Positions 47,574-58,521 of a stretch of DNA of 64,000 nucleotides are shown here, piece after piece (position 1 is the first letter of the stretch; each line of letters opens with the position of its first letter). Below the pieces are notes generated by a model, which was not told where the DNA came from, searched no databases, and saw only the letters and a program-made list of their open reading frames with translations. Location: assembly GCF_963583255.1 (NCBI RefSeq), contig NC_084805.1:4605060-4669059 (forward strand), given 5' to 3'. Origin of the DNA: Pyrus communis. Lineage: Eukaryota > Streptophyta > Magnoliopsida > Rosales > Rosaceae. The position numbers and the translations under genes are program-made.

Positions 47574-50500
47574 ATGGCTTCTTCAGAGATAGAGGTGGTG
47601 TCATCGGAACCAAATACCCAGAAAAACCCTGCGGAGGTGTCCGTGCTCGACGTCTTCTCTGCTTCTGCTTATGGTGATTTTCAGAAACTAAGAAAGTTCG
47701 TCGAGCAAGATGGTGCCTCTCTCTCCAAGCCAGACGTCCATGGCTACTACGCCCTCCATTGGGCTGCTCTCAATAACTTCCCCGATATCGCTCACTACAT
47801 AATTCAGGTATCTGTGCCCTAAAACCTTTCTCTTTCTGTGAATTAGCTTGTTTTCTTTGCTGGGTTTGTGAGGAAAGGTTGAATTTTGCAGTGGGTTTGT
47901 GTGGAAATGTTGAAATTTTGCAGTGGGTTTGGTTACTGATGATGAACCATATTCTGTTTTTATTTTATCCCATTTTTGGTAGTGGACTGCTGTATTCTTT
48001 AGTGAGGTTGGCTTGATCTGTATTAATATACTTGTTATTGATGTGGTCAAAGCATGGCTGCGATGTCAATGCGACTGACAATGTACAGCGGACAGCATTG
48101 CATTGGGCAGCTGTGCAGGGTGCAATTGCGGCGGCGGATGTGCTCTTGCAGAATGGAGCTAGGGTTGAGGCAGCTGATGTACATGGCTACCGGGTAATTG
48201 TCTCATTTCCTCTCTTTTTATTTTTATTTTTTCATTTTCCTTAATTTTCTTGGTTGAGTTTGTCTATTTTGAAATAGAAACTATTATATTAGGCTGAACC
48301 AGGTATATGATTAAGGATTAGGATTCATTGATGCATACATTTCTTGTGAAACAAATGATGAAGACCCATGGTCCCTGGATAATCGGCTTCCTTCCTTGCT
48401 TCTGCAATTTCATCCAACCCCACAAATAGACCACCTCAACAATCTCAGTGCCTACCCCCTTAATGCCCGCCAAATAATCTGGTACTGGACTACCCACCAG
48501 TCATTTGCACCAAATACTCCACAACTTTTTCTTCTGTTCATCTGAAATGATACATCTTTTCCCATACCGCATGTGTATCTCTCTACTGCAAAGGATCTCT
48601 AATTAGGGTTCTCTGAGACTTCTAGGGCGGTCCAAACCCCCATATCACCCAGTTCTTGCAAAAGGAATTACAGAAGCTCCATTGGGGGGGGGGGAGATTA
48701 GAGAGAATTTAGGAAGAGGCTTAGAAGAAAATGCCTTGGGAAGGATGCTCATCCTGTCATACCTATTTTGGTTCCCTGTGTATCATTCTTTACACTTTTG
48801 ACTTGGGACCCATTTCTTTAAAAGTAGTTCCCCAAAGTCTTGCCCTGCTCTTGTATATCTGTTTTGTGGGACATGTATGTTCTATTCATGTTCCTAATTT
48901 TTTCAGCTCTTGTATCTATGTTTATGTTTTACTGATGTTCTTTTCTCTTACAAAACTGTTAGCTTTGAGTTCATTGAGATTCCACCATTTTATTGGTGGA
49001 GATGAAGAACTGAAAGTGGAGATGTGGCGTGGATGAGAGCTGGATGAGATTCCAGAAGCGAGGGAGTGTGTTATTCATGGGTCACATGTAGTTTTCATTA
49101 GTTTTACTTAAATTAAGTATTCAACTGCCGAATCCAACGACTAAAAGTGAAGCCCAGTTTTTAACACTAGTTGCATATGTAACATACGTTAATGAGATGA
49201 AGTACATGTGTACAAATTTTCTTTGGTGTGGTGACTTGCAGATAATCAGTTTTTGGCACTGCAGGTTGACTGCGATGTGTTGGCATACTTTGTTGCAATG
49301 TTCTCAATATGTAGCATTATTTCTTTTATAAAGCGATTATTATATTTATAATCATATTATTGTTTGGAAGATTTATATTTAGTATGAATTTAATTTTGAT
49401 GGGGTGATGTATACTTTAAAACTAGTTGTGAGTCCTATATTTTCATGCATGCAAAGGATGTTATTGCTACTAGTTTTTTCTTGTCACTTGTTTAATTTAC
49501 CGCAGGCAGTTCACGTTGCTACTCAATATGGGCAAACATCTTTTTTGAATCACATTGTTGCAATATATCATGCTGATTTTGATGCCCCTGATAATGAGGG
49601 GAGGAGTCCTCTTCATTGGTATGTTGAAAGGCTATACTATGGCATATTGACGTGGTTTATGTTTACATAGATATTCTGTGACATTGACATCGTGCTTTTT
49701 TAATTTCTCCATGACAACATGGGCTGTCATGAATTAAATCTATTATTCTGTGGTTTAAATTATTCTGTTCTGTGTAGCAGTCTTACGTATCTGGTAACAT
49801 GAAATATTTGTTTTGAGACTGTCTACAGGAGAATTAATCAATTATTATATTTTCAACCAGGGCCGCAGATAAAGATTTTGCAGATACAGTTAGATTGCTT
49901 CTGTTTAGAGATGCATGCCAAGGGAGACAAGATAAAGAAGGTAAATGTGCACTATTCACCTAAATATGTTGTGTTCTGGTTATTTTAGTAGTACAATTAA
50001 ATTTCTACATCAGCTGTTTATGTAATGTGTCAAAACTGGCTTGAGTAGAAGAGAGTGATTAGACATGTTTCGTGACGGGTGTCAAATAATGCAATACACA
50101 ACACATCGACGGCTATGATCATGAATTTGCTACCTTAGGATACCTGTAAAAAAATGATTTTCTTTTATATTGAACAATATTACTTTCAATCATGCTAATT
50201 CTTCTTTGTGGTTCTCTGCTTTCTGGTCTGATTTGAGTATACTATGGTATTAGGTTGTACCCCTTTGCACTGGGCTGCTTTAAGGGGGAACGTGGAGGCT
50301 TGCACTGTGCTTGTCTATGCTGGCTCTAAGAAGGAATTAACGGTCAAAGACAATGCTGGTTTTACTCCTGTTCAGATTGCATCTGATAAAGGTCATCAGC
50401 GTGTCGCTCTCTTCCTTGTACGTAAATTTATATTTATAGCACTACTGATAGCTTTCTGATCACCAAATCTAACGAGACTTGAAAAGCAGATATGGGAATA

Positions 50501-53500
50501 TGAGGTTCAGTTTGGGAGGAGGTTTTGATATCGGACCATGTTTTGCAATGGTTGCATAACTTGTAGATTCATCTCATAGATTTTGACATTTGTTATTATT
50601 CACAGTTTCTTTTCTTTGTTGAGAATTTAGTGTAATGTATAGTACATATATAAGGTAAACAAATTGGTTACTGGTTCTCATGTACTTTCCATAACTTACA
50701 TGCCTCCCCAAACATGAATTTGTTTTCTCTTTTCTGGAATAATTGCAGGAGTTTGTAAACATATATGTCATATGTATCCTTATGTATATTTTCTTCCCAC
50801 GAGAAAAGTAATTTCAAGTGATGTGTCCCCTGTGGATGGGAAAATTGTATTCTACAACATTTGGTTAACAATTAATAGGTATATTTAAAATATAACCATG
50901 TTAGAAACAAGAGTTTATTTGTATCTTGTGCAGGCTAACCAGCAGCGGGCTCATAGAAACTGCTGGAGAGACAAATTTTGCATTGGGAAGATGGCGGATG
51001 TTGGTTGCGCACCTGTTTTGTTGTGTATAATAGTCTTTCAGACAGTTCTCTTTATGAACTCAGTCCTCGCAGGTAGTAAAGCCTGTTCCAGTTTTCCTTA
51101 AGATTTCAGATAGATTGAGTTCCCTTGCTAATTATTCCTTACTGACTTCATACTTACTCATGTTAGCTCCTCATCTGACAAAGGTTACTGCTGCTGTCGG
51201 TCTCTGGGGATGGGCTGCCATTTCATTAGCAGTGGGTTCCTTGATTATGTTCTACAGGTGCAGCAGGTAATTCTTTCCTGGAATCCATAATTAAATGTAA
51301 ATTCAAATTTTATGTTTTGTCTTCTCCAGTTCTCTGAAATGGGTATGTTTTTAATTAGTTTCAGTAAGAAAATTTGAATGTACGTTGATACTTGAACTTC
51401 TAATTTACACAATTTAGTAGTCATTTAGCACTAAATGTTGGTTTCCAGAGCCACCAGATAATCCCACCCAGTCCTTTTTTGGAGGAACCTAATACATCTG
51501 AAACATTGCCAAGAGATTACCAGCCTGGCAAATTTATGCTTTAATAGTAGATGTGCTTTATATATATATATATATCACAAATCTTCTGTTTAGTAATGAA
51601 TTATCTGAACAATTATCTGCCACATTTACTACTGTGATGTCGTTAAACAATTACCACATTTGCTTGTAGTAAAGATCCAGGTTACATCAAAGGAGCAGGG
51701 GATTTCAGCAGTCCTATAAATACAGAGGTATGCAGTGTTTCTGTTTAGTCTTTGTCATCTATGTTCAAAATAAGTAGTCTTCTGATGACTAACCCTAACA
51801 ATTTCTATTTATTCATTTATTTTCTTTTCTGAAGCCATCAGTTTCTCTAAAACAGAAGGTGGTAGGCATGAAACTTACTTCGAACATATTTAGGTTGATA
51901 GTTTGAATCTCATCTGATGCAAAAATGTTAGGTGTATCTTTAGTGACAGCATCACATATGCATAAGTAAAAAAATCGTGTATCACAAGATTTGGAAGAAA
52001 CGGAACTGAGAGAGGTCCAAAATCAAGGAATTGTCATGTAAAGAAAACTCTAATCCTTCCCATCAAAATTTTGAATGATCCTTGTTTTTGTTTCCAACCA
52101 CAGCACTGAAAGCTAAGCTATTGATCTGCAACTACAGAAGACTTTCACCTTCTTCCCCAAACTCAAAGATCAATTATTCTGATAGAACAAAAGAACCCTT
52201 GATTTTGGAATAATGCAAGACAAGTCAGTCTCCCTCAGCAATATTTATGCGACTAGGCAATAAATGACCCATATAATGCAATTGAAAAATAATGATGTCA
52301 CGAGACATGCTCGAGTTTTTAAACCTACATATTCTGCGTGCATATGTGGTAAAAACAATTTTACTACTCTGTATGTGGCAGTGTTCAGAAATGCAGCTCC
52401 AGATGGGGCTTTGCTGACTTATATACTAGTGTAACTGAGCTTACTAATAGGGCACCAACATTTTTCAGGATCCTTTGTTGAATATTGCTTTAAACAATTC
52501 CTCTGTATGGATGGGAAATTGGTCTCAACTTTGCCCCACTTGCAAGGTTAACTTGATGTCCTATTTTCTTTCAAAGAGGATACTAAATATAATAATATAT
52601 TTGGATATTTCTTTATGGTGCACATGATTATTGTATATTTGATTAATGTCATGTTTTTCTGACGTTCTTTTATTTCAGATACTTAGACCTGTTCGCTCTA
52701 AACACTGCCCCACATGTAACCGATGCGTAGAACAGTTTGACCATCATTGTCCATGGATATCTAATTGTGTTGGAAAGGTAAGTAGTGCTAACTTCTTATC
52801 ATAGTCCAAGTTGTCCAACTCAGTATAACTATGTTATGGATTCTTGAGGTCACATTTGTTTCCACCAGCTCCACTGTCTCTTAATTTGCTTCTTGCAGAG
52901 AAACAAGCGGGATTTCTTTATATTTATCTGGTTAAGATCTTTGACGTCACTCATTTCTACTGCTGTTGCAGTTCAAAGTATGTGGGTAGCAGACATTATG
53001 AACTTTGTGTTGAACTATTTGTTTCATTTTTTTACTAGATGACAGCTGTCTTTTCATGATGACAGGGATTTGGAGTGCATTGCCGGGATTGCAAACAGAA
53101 GAAACATGGATTTGCCGTGTGGTAGTTCAATATCCTAGTATTGTTGCTTTTCTGTTTGTGGACATAATCATTTTGATATATGCTACAACCCTAACGACGG
53201 CACAGGCAACTCAGGTAATTGACGGAACCCTTACTACATAATGTTAGCTTAAGTTAGCAAAAGACAAAACATGTGTTCCTCCAAAAATGTGAAAACTACA
53301 TCTTCTGAGGTGGGAATCATACTCTCGAAATGGATTAACTAGCATTCTGTTGCATTCAAGGATTAGCCAGCTCATACGGTCTTTAATTTGGAAGACAATT
53401 TATTTTTTGTTTACCTCCTTTTTCTTCTTTCTTGAGATTTTTCCATTTGCGGCGGTATAAATATGGATTGAAGAACCCATTAAGTTATGGGAAAAGAATG

Positions 53501-53861
53501 TGGGAGCAGATAGCATTTGATAAGAAAGTTGTGCCCCTTTTGGCATCCTGTTGAGAATACTAGCAAGAGAAACGAAAATGGCCACTAAGACTATGTACTT
53601 ACAGTAATTGCCTTTTAAACTCATCTAAGTTAGTGAGACTATACTGATTATGTTGTTTCATTTCTGAAACAGATAGCTCGAAATATCACCACCAATGAAT
53701 TGGTAAATGCTAATCGTTATGGGTATCTTCGCGGTCCAGATGGGCGGTTCCAAAACCCGTATAACCATGGGTGCAGGAAAAATTGTTCTGATTTTCTCAT
53801 TCAGGGCCACACAGATGATGATGAAATTGCCTGGTCTCCATTGCAGCAGGTTGCCAGTTAG
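47574..53861 (+). CDS. PAT23: Ankyrin-repeat DHHC protein S-acyltransferase (PAT23 type)
   Basis: Thirteen exons: 47574-47807, 48053-48193, 49506-49618, 49861-49940, 50254-50417, 50934-51072, 51167-51266, 51670-51727, 52469-52546, 52679-52777, 52899-52977, 53066-53214 and 53673-53861, giving 540 aa. It transfers palmitate onto Cys of target proteins at internal or plasma membranes. Residues about 25-245 are six ankyrin repeats ([44 protein letters not shown] and others). Two hydrophobic segments follow. Then comes the Cys-rich domain [20 protein letters not shown] and the catalytic DHHC in [20 protein letters not shown], then two more membrane helices and the TTxE motif (NITTNE). The protein stops soon after [15 protein letters not shown] and lacks the about 75-residue tail of TIP1/PAT24, so I prefer PAT23. 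Confidence 0.93.
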
Positions 53862-54337
53862 TACTCAGAACGTTATTCGGTCCTCTCCATTGTCCCAGGC
53901 TACGGATGACGCTTGGTGTTCCACCTGTATTTGCTTGTACTTTATCCCACCATATCTAGGTTACCCAATTCGTATACATAATTCCCGGTCATTTACTACT
54001 ACAAACTCCATTTTCAGTTAGCCACCACATGTACACAATTGAAACAACAAAATGCAAAAGAAATGAAAGCTTTTTATCTTGCGATTGTCTTCTGCACAGA
54101 TCGTCTTTCTCCTCAGTTTCAGATTATTATTGGCATGGATAGAGAGTTGATGCTTGAAATAATGCGACCTCTTATGCCTCCTGATAATTTGTTTACCATG
54201 ATGAGAATTGCACATATTTCATTTTATTTTTTATTCTTGCATGGTGGATGTCTAAAAGTTGTTGTAACTTGGTACTTTGAAACGTACATCATAGAATTTG
54301 TTCAGCTTTGACACCATGACACTGTCAATCACAAGAC

Positions 54338-54530
54338 TCAACTGGATTGAGATCCACTTCTAGATTTGTGTCTCGAGCTTGAAGAGATTTAGACTACTCA
54401 ATTTCAATCATGTGACGCCTATTAGCCCATTTCACTGGTCACTTTCCAAACACTCAAACTTGAATGGCTTGGATCTCGTACTCTCTTTTGAACGATTCGA
54501 ACACAAAGATCTGAAGTGGATCTCATTTCC
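54338..54530. repeat. Foldback element
   Basis: GATTGAGATCCACTTCTAGA (left) and TCTGAAGTGGATCTCATTTC (right) are inverted. The arms extend about 40 bases and include GTGT...TCGAG / CGAACAC modules. Confidence 0.55.
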
Positions 54531-55096
54531 AACTTGAAACTGAAGAGTGTCCCACAATATATTACTATAAATAGATAGAGCCACCCACTGTTTTCCGGAG
54601 ATTGAGAGAAAACCACCATCTTTTCATCTCTTCAATGTTTTGTAACTTCTTGACGTAATTGGCTCTTTGAGGGTTGGCTTTGGCCGGGTACTTAAATGGT
54701 CAGGCTCTTAAATGCGTCTCAAATATACTACACAAAATTTGAAAAGTAACTTATGTAGAACGTGTTACCGTCAAGTGACCATCTTTTCTAATAATATGTA
54801 TTGTCACGGTAAGTTTTTCTATACATCATGTAAGTTGCACTCGACAAATGTAACTCTCAAATACTAATTTGTTCATTACGTGGCAATTTAAAGAGTAAAA
54901 TTTACAAATTTACAATTTTAGACCTCAACTTACTTTACAAACTTTATTGTCGGATTAAAATCTTTTTTCTCACTGTGTTTATGGTCAAAATCTATTTTGG
55001 CAATTGGGTTTTCAATTTAGCAAATTTTGACCACTCTGTTTTACAAAATTTGCAATTTTAGTTACAGCAGTCAATTTTGTTAATGCAATATTAAAA

Positions 55097-55217
55097 GGGA
55101 AATGTTATTGGCACTCAAAAAATCTTATTCTACACTCCTTATAAGTGTATTTTTCTTTCAAAATATAGAAAGTTTGGATTTTAGAATAAGATTTTTGGAG
55201 TATCAATAACAATTCTC
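55097..55217. mobile_element. 121-bp hAT-like MITE with 8-bp TSD
   Basis: Inverted termini GGGAAATGTTATTGGCACTC and GAGAATTGTTATTGATACTC (right end reversed) continue into shared AAAAATCTTATTCTA. TATTAAAA flanks both ends (55089-55096 and 55218-55225). Confidence 0.8.
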
Positions 55218-55463
55218 TATTAAAATTAGTTTACCAATAAGTTACAATCTGTGGTGTTTATTGGAGATGCTCTTCTTAAAATATGTTAGAATTTGAGATG
55301 TCAGCCAATCACTCATCCATGAAAGGAAAGATTGATGGAGGCAGATTTGTCTGCCCTCCTCTTTGGATGCTCTTCCCATCTCCTCTTATTTGTGCGGTCA
55401 CGATTAAACCACGTTAACATTTTATATTCCTATTACTTTTTGTTTTATTATCTCCTATAAAGC

Positions 55464-55952
55464 ATGGATACGGATACGGATATGGCGATATGACACGACG
55501 ATACAAAAAATCTCTAAAAATTAAGATAAGATACGATACGTTATGGATACGGCAAATAAAAATGTATATAGCAACAAAAATATACATTTTAAAACATAAT
55601 TCATCATTCAAATCAAGTACATTTGAGTCGTTAGAGAATAAAATTTCGAAATCTAATCCTCTTTAAATTGTAGATGAAGTGTGAGAGTCGTATTCATGGT
55701 TTTAATTAGAGGGAAGCTCTTTGTATTTAGCAACTTTCAATTATAGATGTCTCCTATTAATTTTCTTCTCATTACCTTTTTTGAAAGTGTAAATGTATTC
55801 TAAAAGACGGATACGTGTATCCTAAATGTAGGATACGCATATCCATCTTGTCAAATTCATGTCCATCAACTAGGATACATGTCGGACGAGTATCCAAGAG
55901 TATCGGACAAGTATCTTATCTGATACAGGACCAAACAGAAGTATCCGTGCAT
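55464..55952. repeat. GATAC-rich interspersed element
   Basis: Begins ATGGATACGGATACGGATAT and ends GTATCCGTGCAT, roughly inverted. Many GATAC/GTATC motifs cluster in the first and last 150 bases. Superfamily undecided. Confidence 0.5.
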
Positions 55953-56699
55953 CATATATTATCTCTATAAAAAAATCAATAGAAATATAAAATGTTGACG
56001 TAATTTAACTATAACCGCATAAATAAAAAAAGATGAGAAGGGTACCCAAATAGGAGGGTAGACAATCTGTCTTCAAGATTGATGCCAAGTAAGAAAAAGA
56101 AATCAGAAAAACTGCAAGTGATGTGGGATTGAAGTCAGTAAGGACTCAGGACTCACCATATTAATCATCAATGACAGATCAGAAAGACGCAGAATCAGTT
56201 ATATACTGAGTGCTGACACTACATGCGCGTTTCAATTCATTGCCCATATGGATGGAAGTAGCCGCAACTACTACTTTCTGCAGATTGGTCACAAGTGACG
56301 CCACACCATATAGATGTATATATTATATCCAATGAAATCATGCCTTTCTAAAGCTCCATTCTGTATACACTTGTCCAGAATTTATATATCCAATCATGCA
56401 ACTGCATATATCATGGGAAGTGATTTTAATACAACCTTTTTTGAACTCATATTTGATTTGATGTACAAACATTCAAAATTTTATTTCTCTTCATAATTCT
56501 TCTTTAATTATGTATTCCTTTATCTCCCATCACCCTTCTTTCATCTTTCATTTCTCATGTATGTTTTTCTCGTATCCCAGATAGATAAAATGTGAAAATT
56601 AAAAAGAAAAAGAAAAATCACTATCAGCCAAACTCTATATTTACAAATAGTATAAAATAAGGGTGATGATAGAAAGGCCATTTGTTTTTTTTTTTTTAT

Positions 56700-56818
56700 C
56701 ATATTTGTACACCACAAGGTGTGGCAATTGATGGTTGAATTTTTTCTTTAATTCATTAAAAATAAAATTTCAACCATCAACCACTACATTATTTAGTTAC
56801 AAAATATGGTCTAAAAAG
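56700..56818. repeat. Foldback MITE
   Basis: GTGTGGCAATTGATGGTTGA (left) and TTTCAACCATCAACCACTAC (right) form arms of about 40 bases with an AT loop. The family resembles the interrupted copy at 4100-4360. Confidence 0.6.
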
Positions 56819-57155
56819 ATAATATCCTTAGCATTTTTTACAATTTTCGATGAAAAAAAAAAAAAAAACCCAAAAAGCTAAAGCAGCAAAAGGGGGCTTC
56901 AGAAAACTAGTTTTTTTGGTCTCATAACACAGGTGAATAGTACCCATGAAATGAATTTTTCAAAATTCCAATCATGCATGCCATCCTTTCTCTCTTTGTT
57001 GTACGCTATCAGTCTTGCAAGAACCAAATTTGAAATTTGGGGCGTCCCTTCTCTTAGCGATCTCTCTCGTCTCCCACGTCGTGTTCTACCAGCTCACATC
57101 CTTCCTCTTGTAAGCTTCTCTTATATGAAAATTTCAACCAAATTTGATTACTACA

Positions 57156-57302
57156 ATGACTCTTCATAACTACATGCAAGGGCATTCTGAACGTGACCGT
57201 CATTTTGATGACCCTAATGACTTTTCTAAAGAAAGCGATAATGATACTGATAAAGAATACCATAATTATCAAGCTGAACGACCATATGAGACAGAAGCAT
57301 AA
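57156..57302 (+). pseudogene. HARBI1/ALP1-like transposase, C-terminal scrap
   Basis: A 48-codon reading frame (MTLHNYMQGHSERDRHFDDP..., acidic and ending ...YETEA) resembles the end of plant Harbinger nucleases (LHNYIR..., then an acidic D/E-rich tail). The catalytic region is absent upstream. Confidence 0.5.
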
Positions 57303-57575
57303 AGAAATTGCATAGTTTTCAGTTTGATGAATGCATCTAATTAGACTACTTTGTTATTGAAACAACTTTTGGATTGTTTTTATATTTTAAGTGTGTATCA
57401 GTTGATTGATGGTATTTCAAGTGTATAGTAGTGTTGTGCTAATGAATCCTAGCTACCAAGTTTGTAATATTCTAATATTTTAATATTAGAGATCAGTTTA
57501 AATTAAGATATAATATATTTTTAAAGTATATTTAATAATTGACCTTTATTTGCCAAACAATTAAAGTAATAGCAC
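57303..57575. other. AT-rich spacer before the LTR
   Basis: No feature recognised. The five bases AGCAC before 57576 could be one copy of the retrotransposon target duplication; the partner lies outside the window. Confidence 0.3.
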
Positions 57576-57783
57576 TGTAGACATCGAAATTTCGGTGAAA
57601 TGAATGTTAACCAATAATTAAAATTTCAACGCTTACGTGTCACATAAATTTTACATGTAGCGTGTGACTCAACGAAAAATCGAAATAAATTGGAAAGGTC
57701 ATCAAATAGGACACGTGTCAATATCTGGCAGAGATGATTTATTTCATCTGATTATTTAAATCCAAAAATCAAGTTTTGGAATT

Positions 57784-57793
57784 CTATAAATAG
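57784..57793 (+). promoter_or_regulatory. TATA box of the LTR
   Basis: CTATAAATAG, about 210 bases into the LTR, followed by a purine-rich leader. Transcription would start near 57815-57820. Confidence 0.65.
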
Positions 57794-57964
57794 GAGGCCA
57801 AGGCATTCATTTCGGAGGGGGGGAAAGAAAGAAAGGAAGAAGAGAAAGAAAGAAGGGAATTTACATCACACCAAAACCTTGAAGCCTCGAAACTCTAAAG
57901 CTCTCAAGCAAATCCCGAAGGATCAAGAAAACACTCTTCGTTCTTCGTCAAATCCTCCTTCAAA

Positions 57965-58299
57965 GGTCAAGCCCCAACGGCCCTTGAAGAACTTCCGCCG
58001 ACTCAAGATCAAGCCCCGACGGCCCCCTTGAAGAAAGTGTTCATCATCCGTTCGTCCTAAGATCAAGCCCCAACGGCCATTTGGATCAACAACCTCAACA
58101 AATCCACACATACACTCAGTCTTCAAGATTAGGCCCAAAAGCCCTTGAAGATCCGCTCATCCATCAACCCTCAAGATCAAGCCCCGACGGCCCCTTGAAG
58201 AAATCCATACACCCAGCCTTCAAGATCAAGCCCAAAAGCCCTTGAAGATCCGTTCATCAACTGTTCATCCCTAGATCAAGCCCCGACGGCCCTTTGGAT
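57965..58299 (+). repeat. Seven palindromic AAGATCAAGCCC...GGCCCTTGAAGA repeats in the LTR
   Basis: Copies start near 57965, 58007, 58060, 58124, 58171, 58221 and 58272. Each pairs ATCAAGCCC with GGGC/GGCC...TTGAAG or TTTGGATC, so each transcript copy could form a short stem. Confidence 0.8.
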
Positions 58300-58453
58300 C
58301 AACAGCTCATCCACAAACCTACACCCTACGAAGATAGAATCAGAGGATCAAATTACAAAGAGATTGTAACCCCAAAATCATTAAACATAAAATATATTTT
58401 GTACACGGTATTCTTGTTTCTTGTGTTTCAGGAACTTGCCGTGTTTACAAATT

Positions 58454-58471
58454 TGGCACGCCCAGTGGGAC
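58454..58471 (+). promoter_or_regulatory. Primer-binding-like site
   Basis: TGGCACGCCCAGTGGGAC lies four bases after the LTR end and begins with the TGG that pairs with a tRNA CCA end. The tRNA species was not identified. Confidence 0.55.
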
Positions 58472-58521
58472 TATCTCTACCTCTCATCTCTGTCTCCGTT
58501 AAAGATATTCAAGCACAGTCC

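Larger units (their letters stand above)
53862..57155. other. Intergenic repeat-rich region
   Basis: PAT23 3' UTR (to about 54300), then MITEs and a GATAC-rich repeat listed separately. No coding gene supported. Confidence 0.5.
57576..58449 (+). repeat. 5' LTR (about 874 bp)
   Basis: Begins TGTAGACATCG and ends GTGTTTACA, giving the TG...CA termini, directly before a primer-site-like sequence. It contains a TATA box and a cluster of palindromic repeats in the presumed R/U5 region. Boundaries rest on these signals alone, since the 3' LTR is not visible. Confidence 0.65.

Noticed and set aside
53707..54311. ORFs overlapping and following the PAT23 last exon
   Set aside because: Shadow frames of the last exon and 3' UTR.
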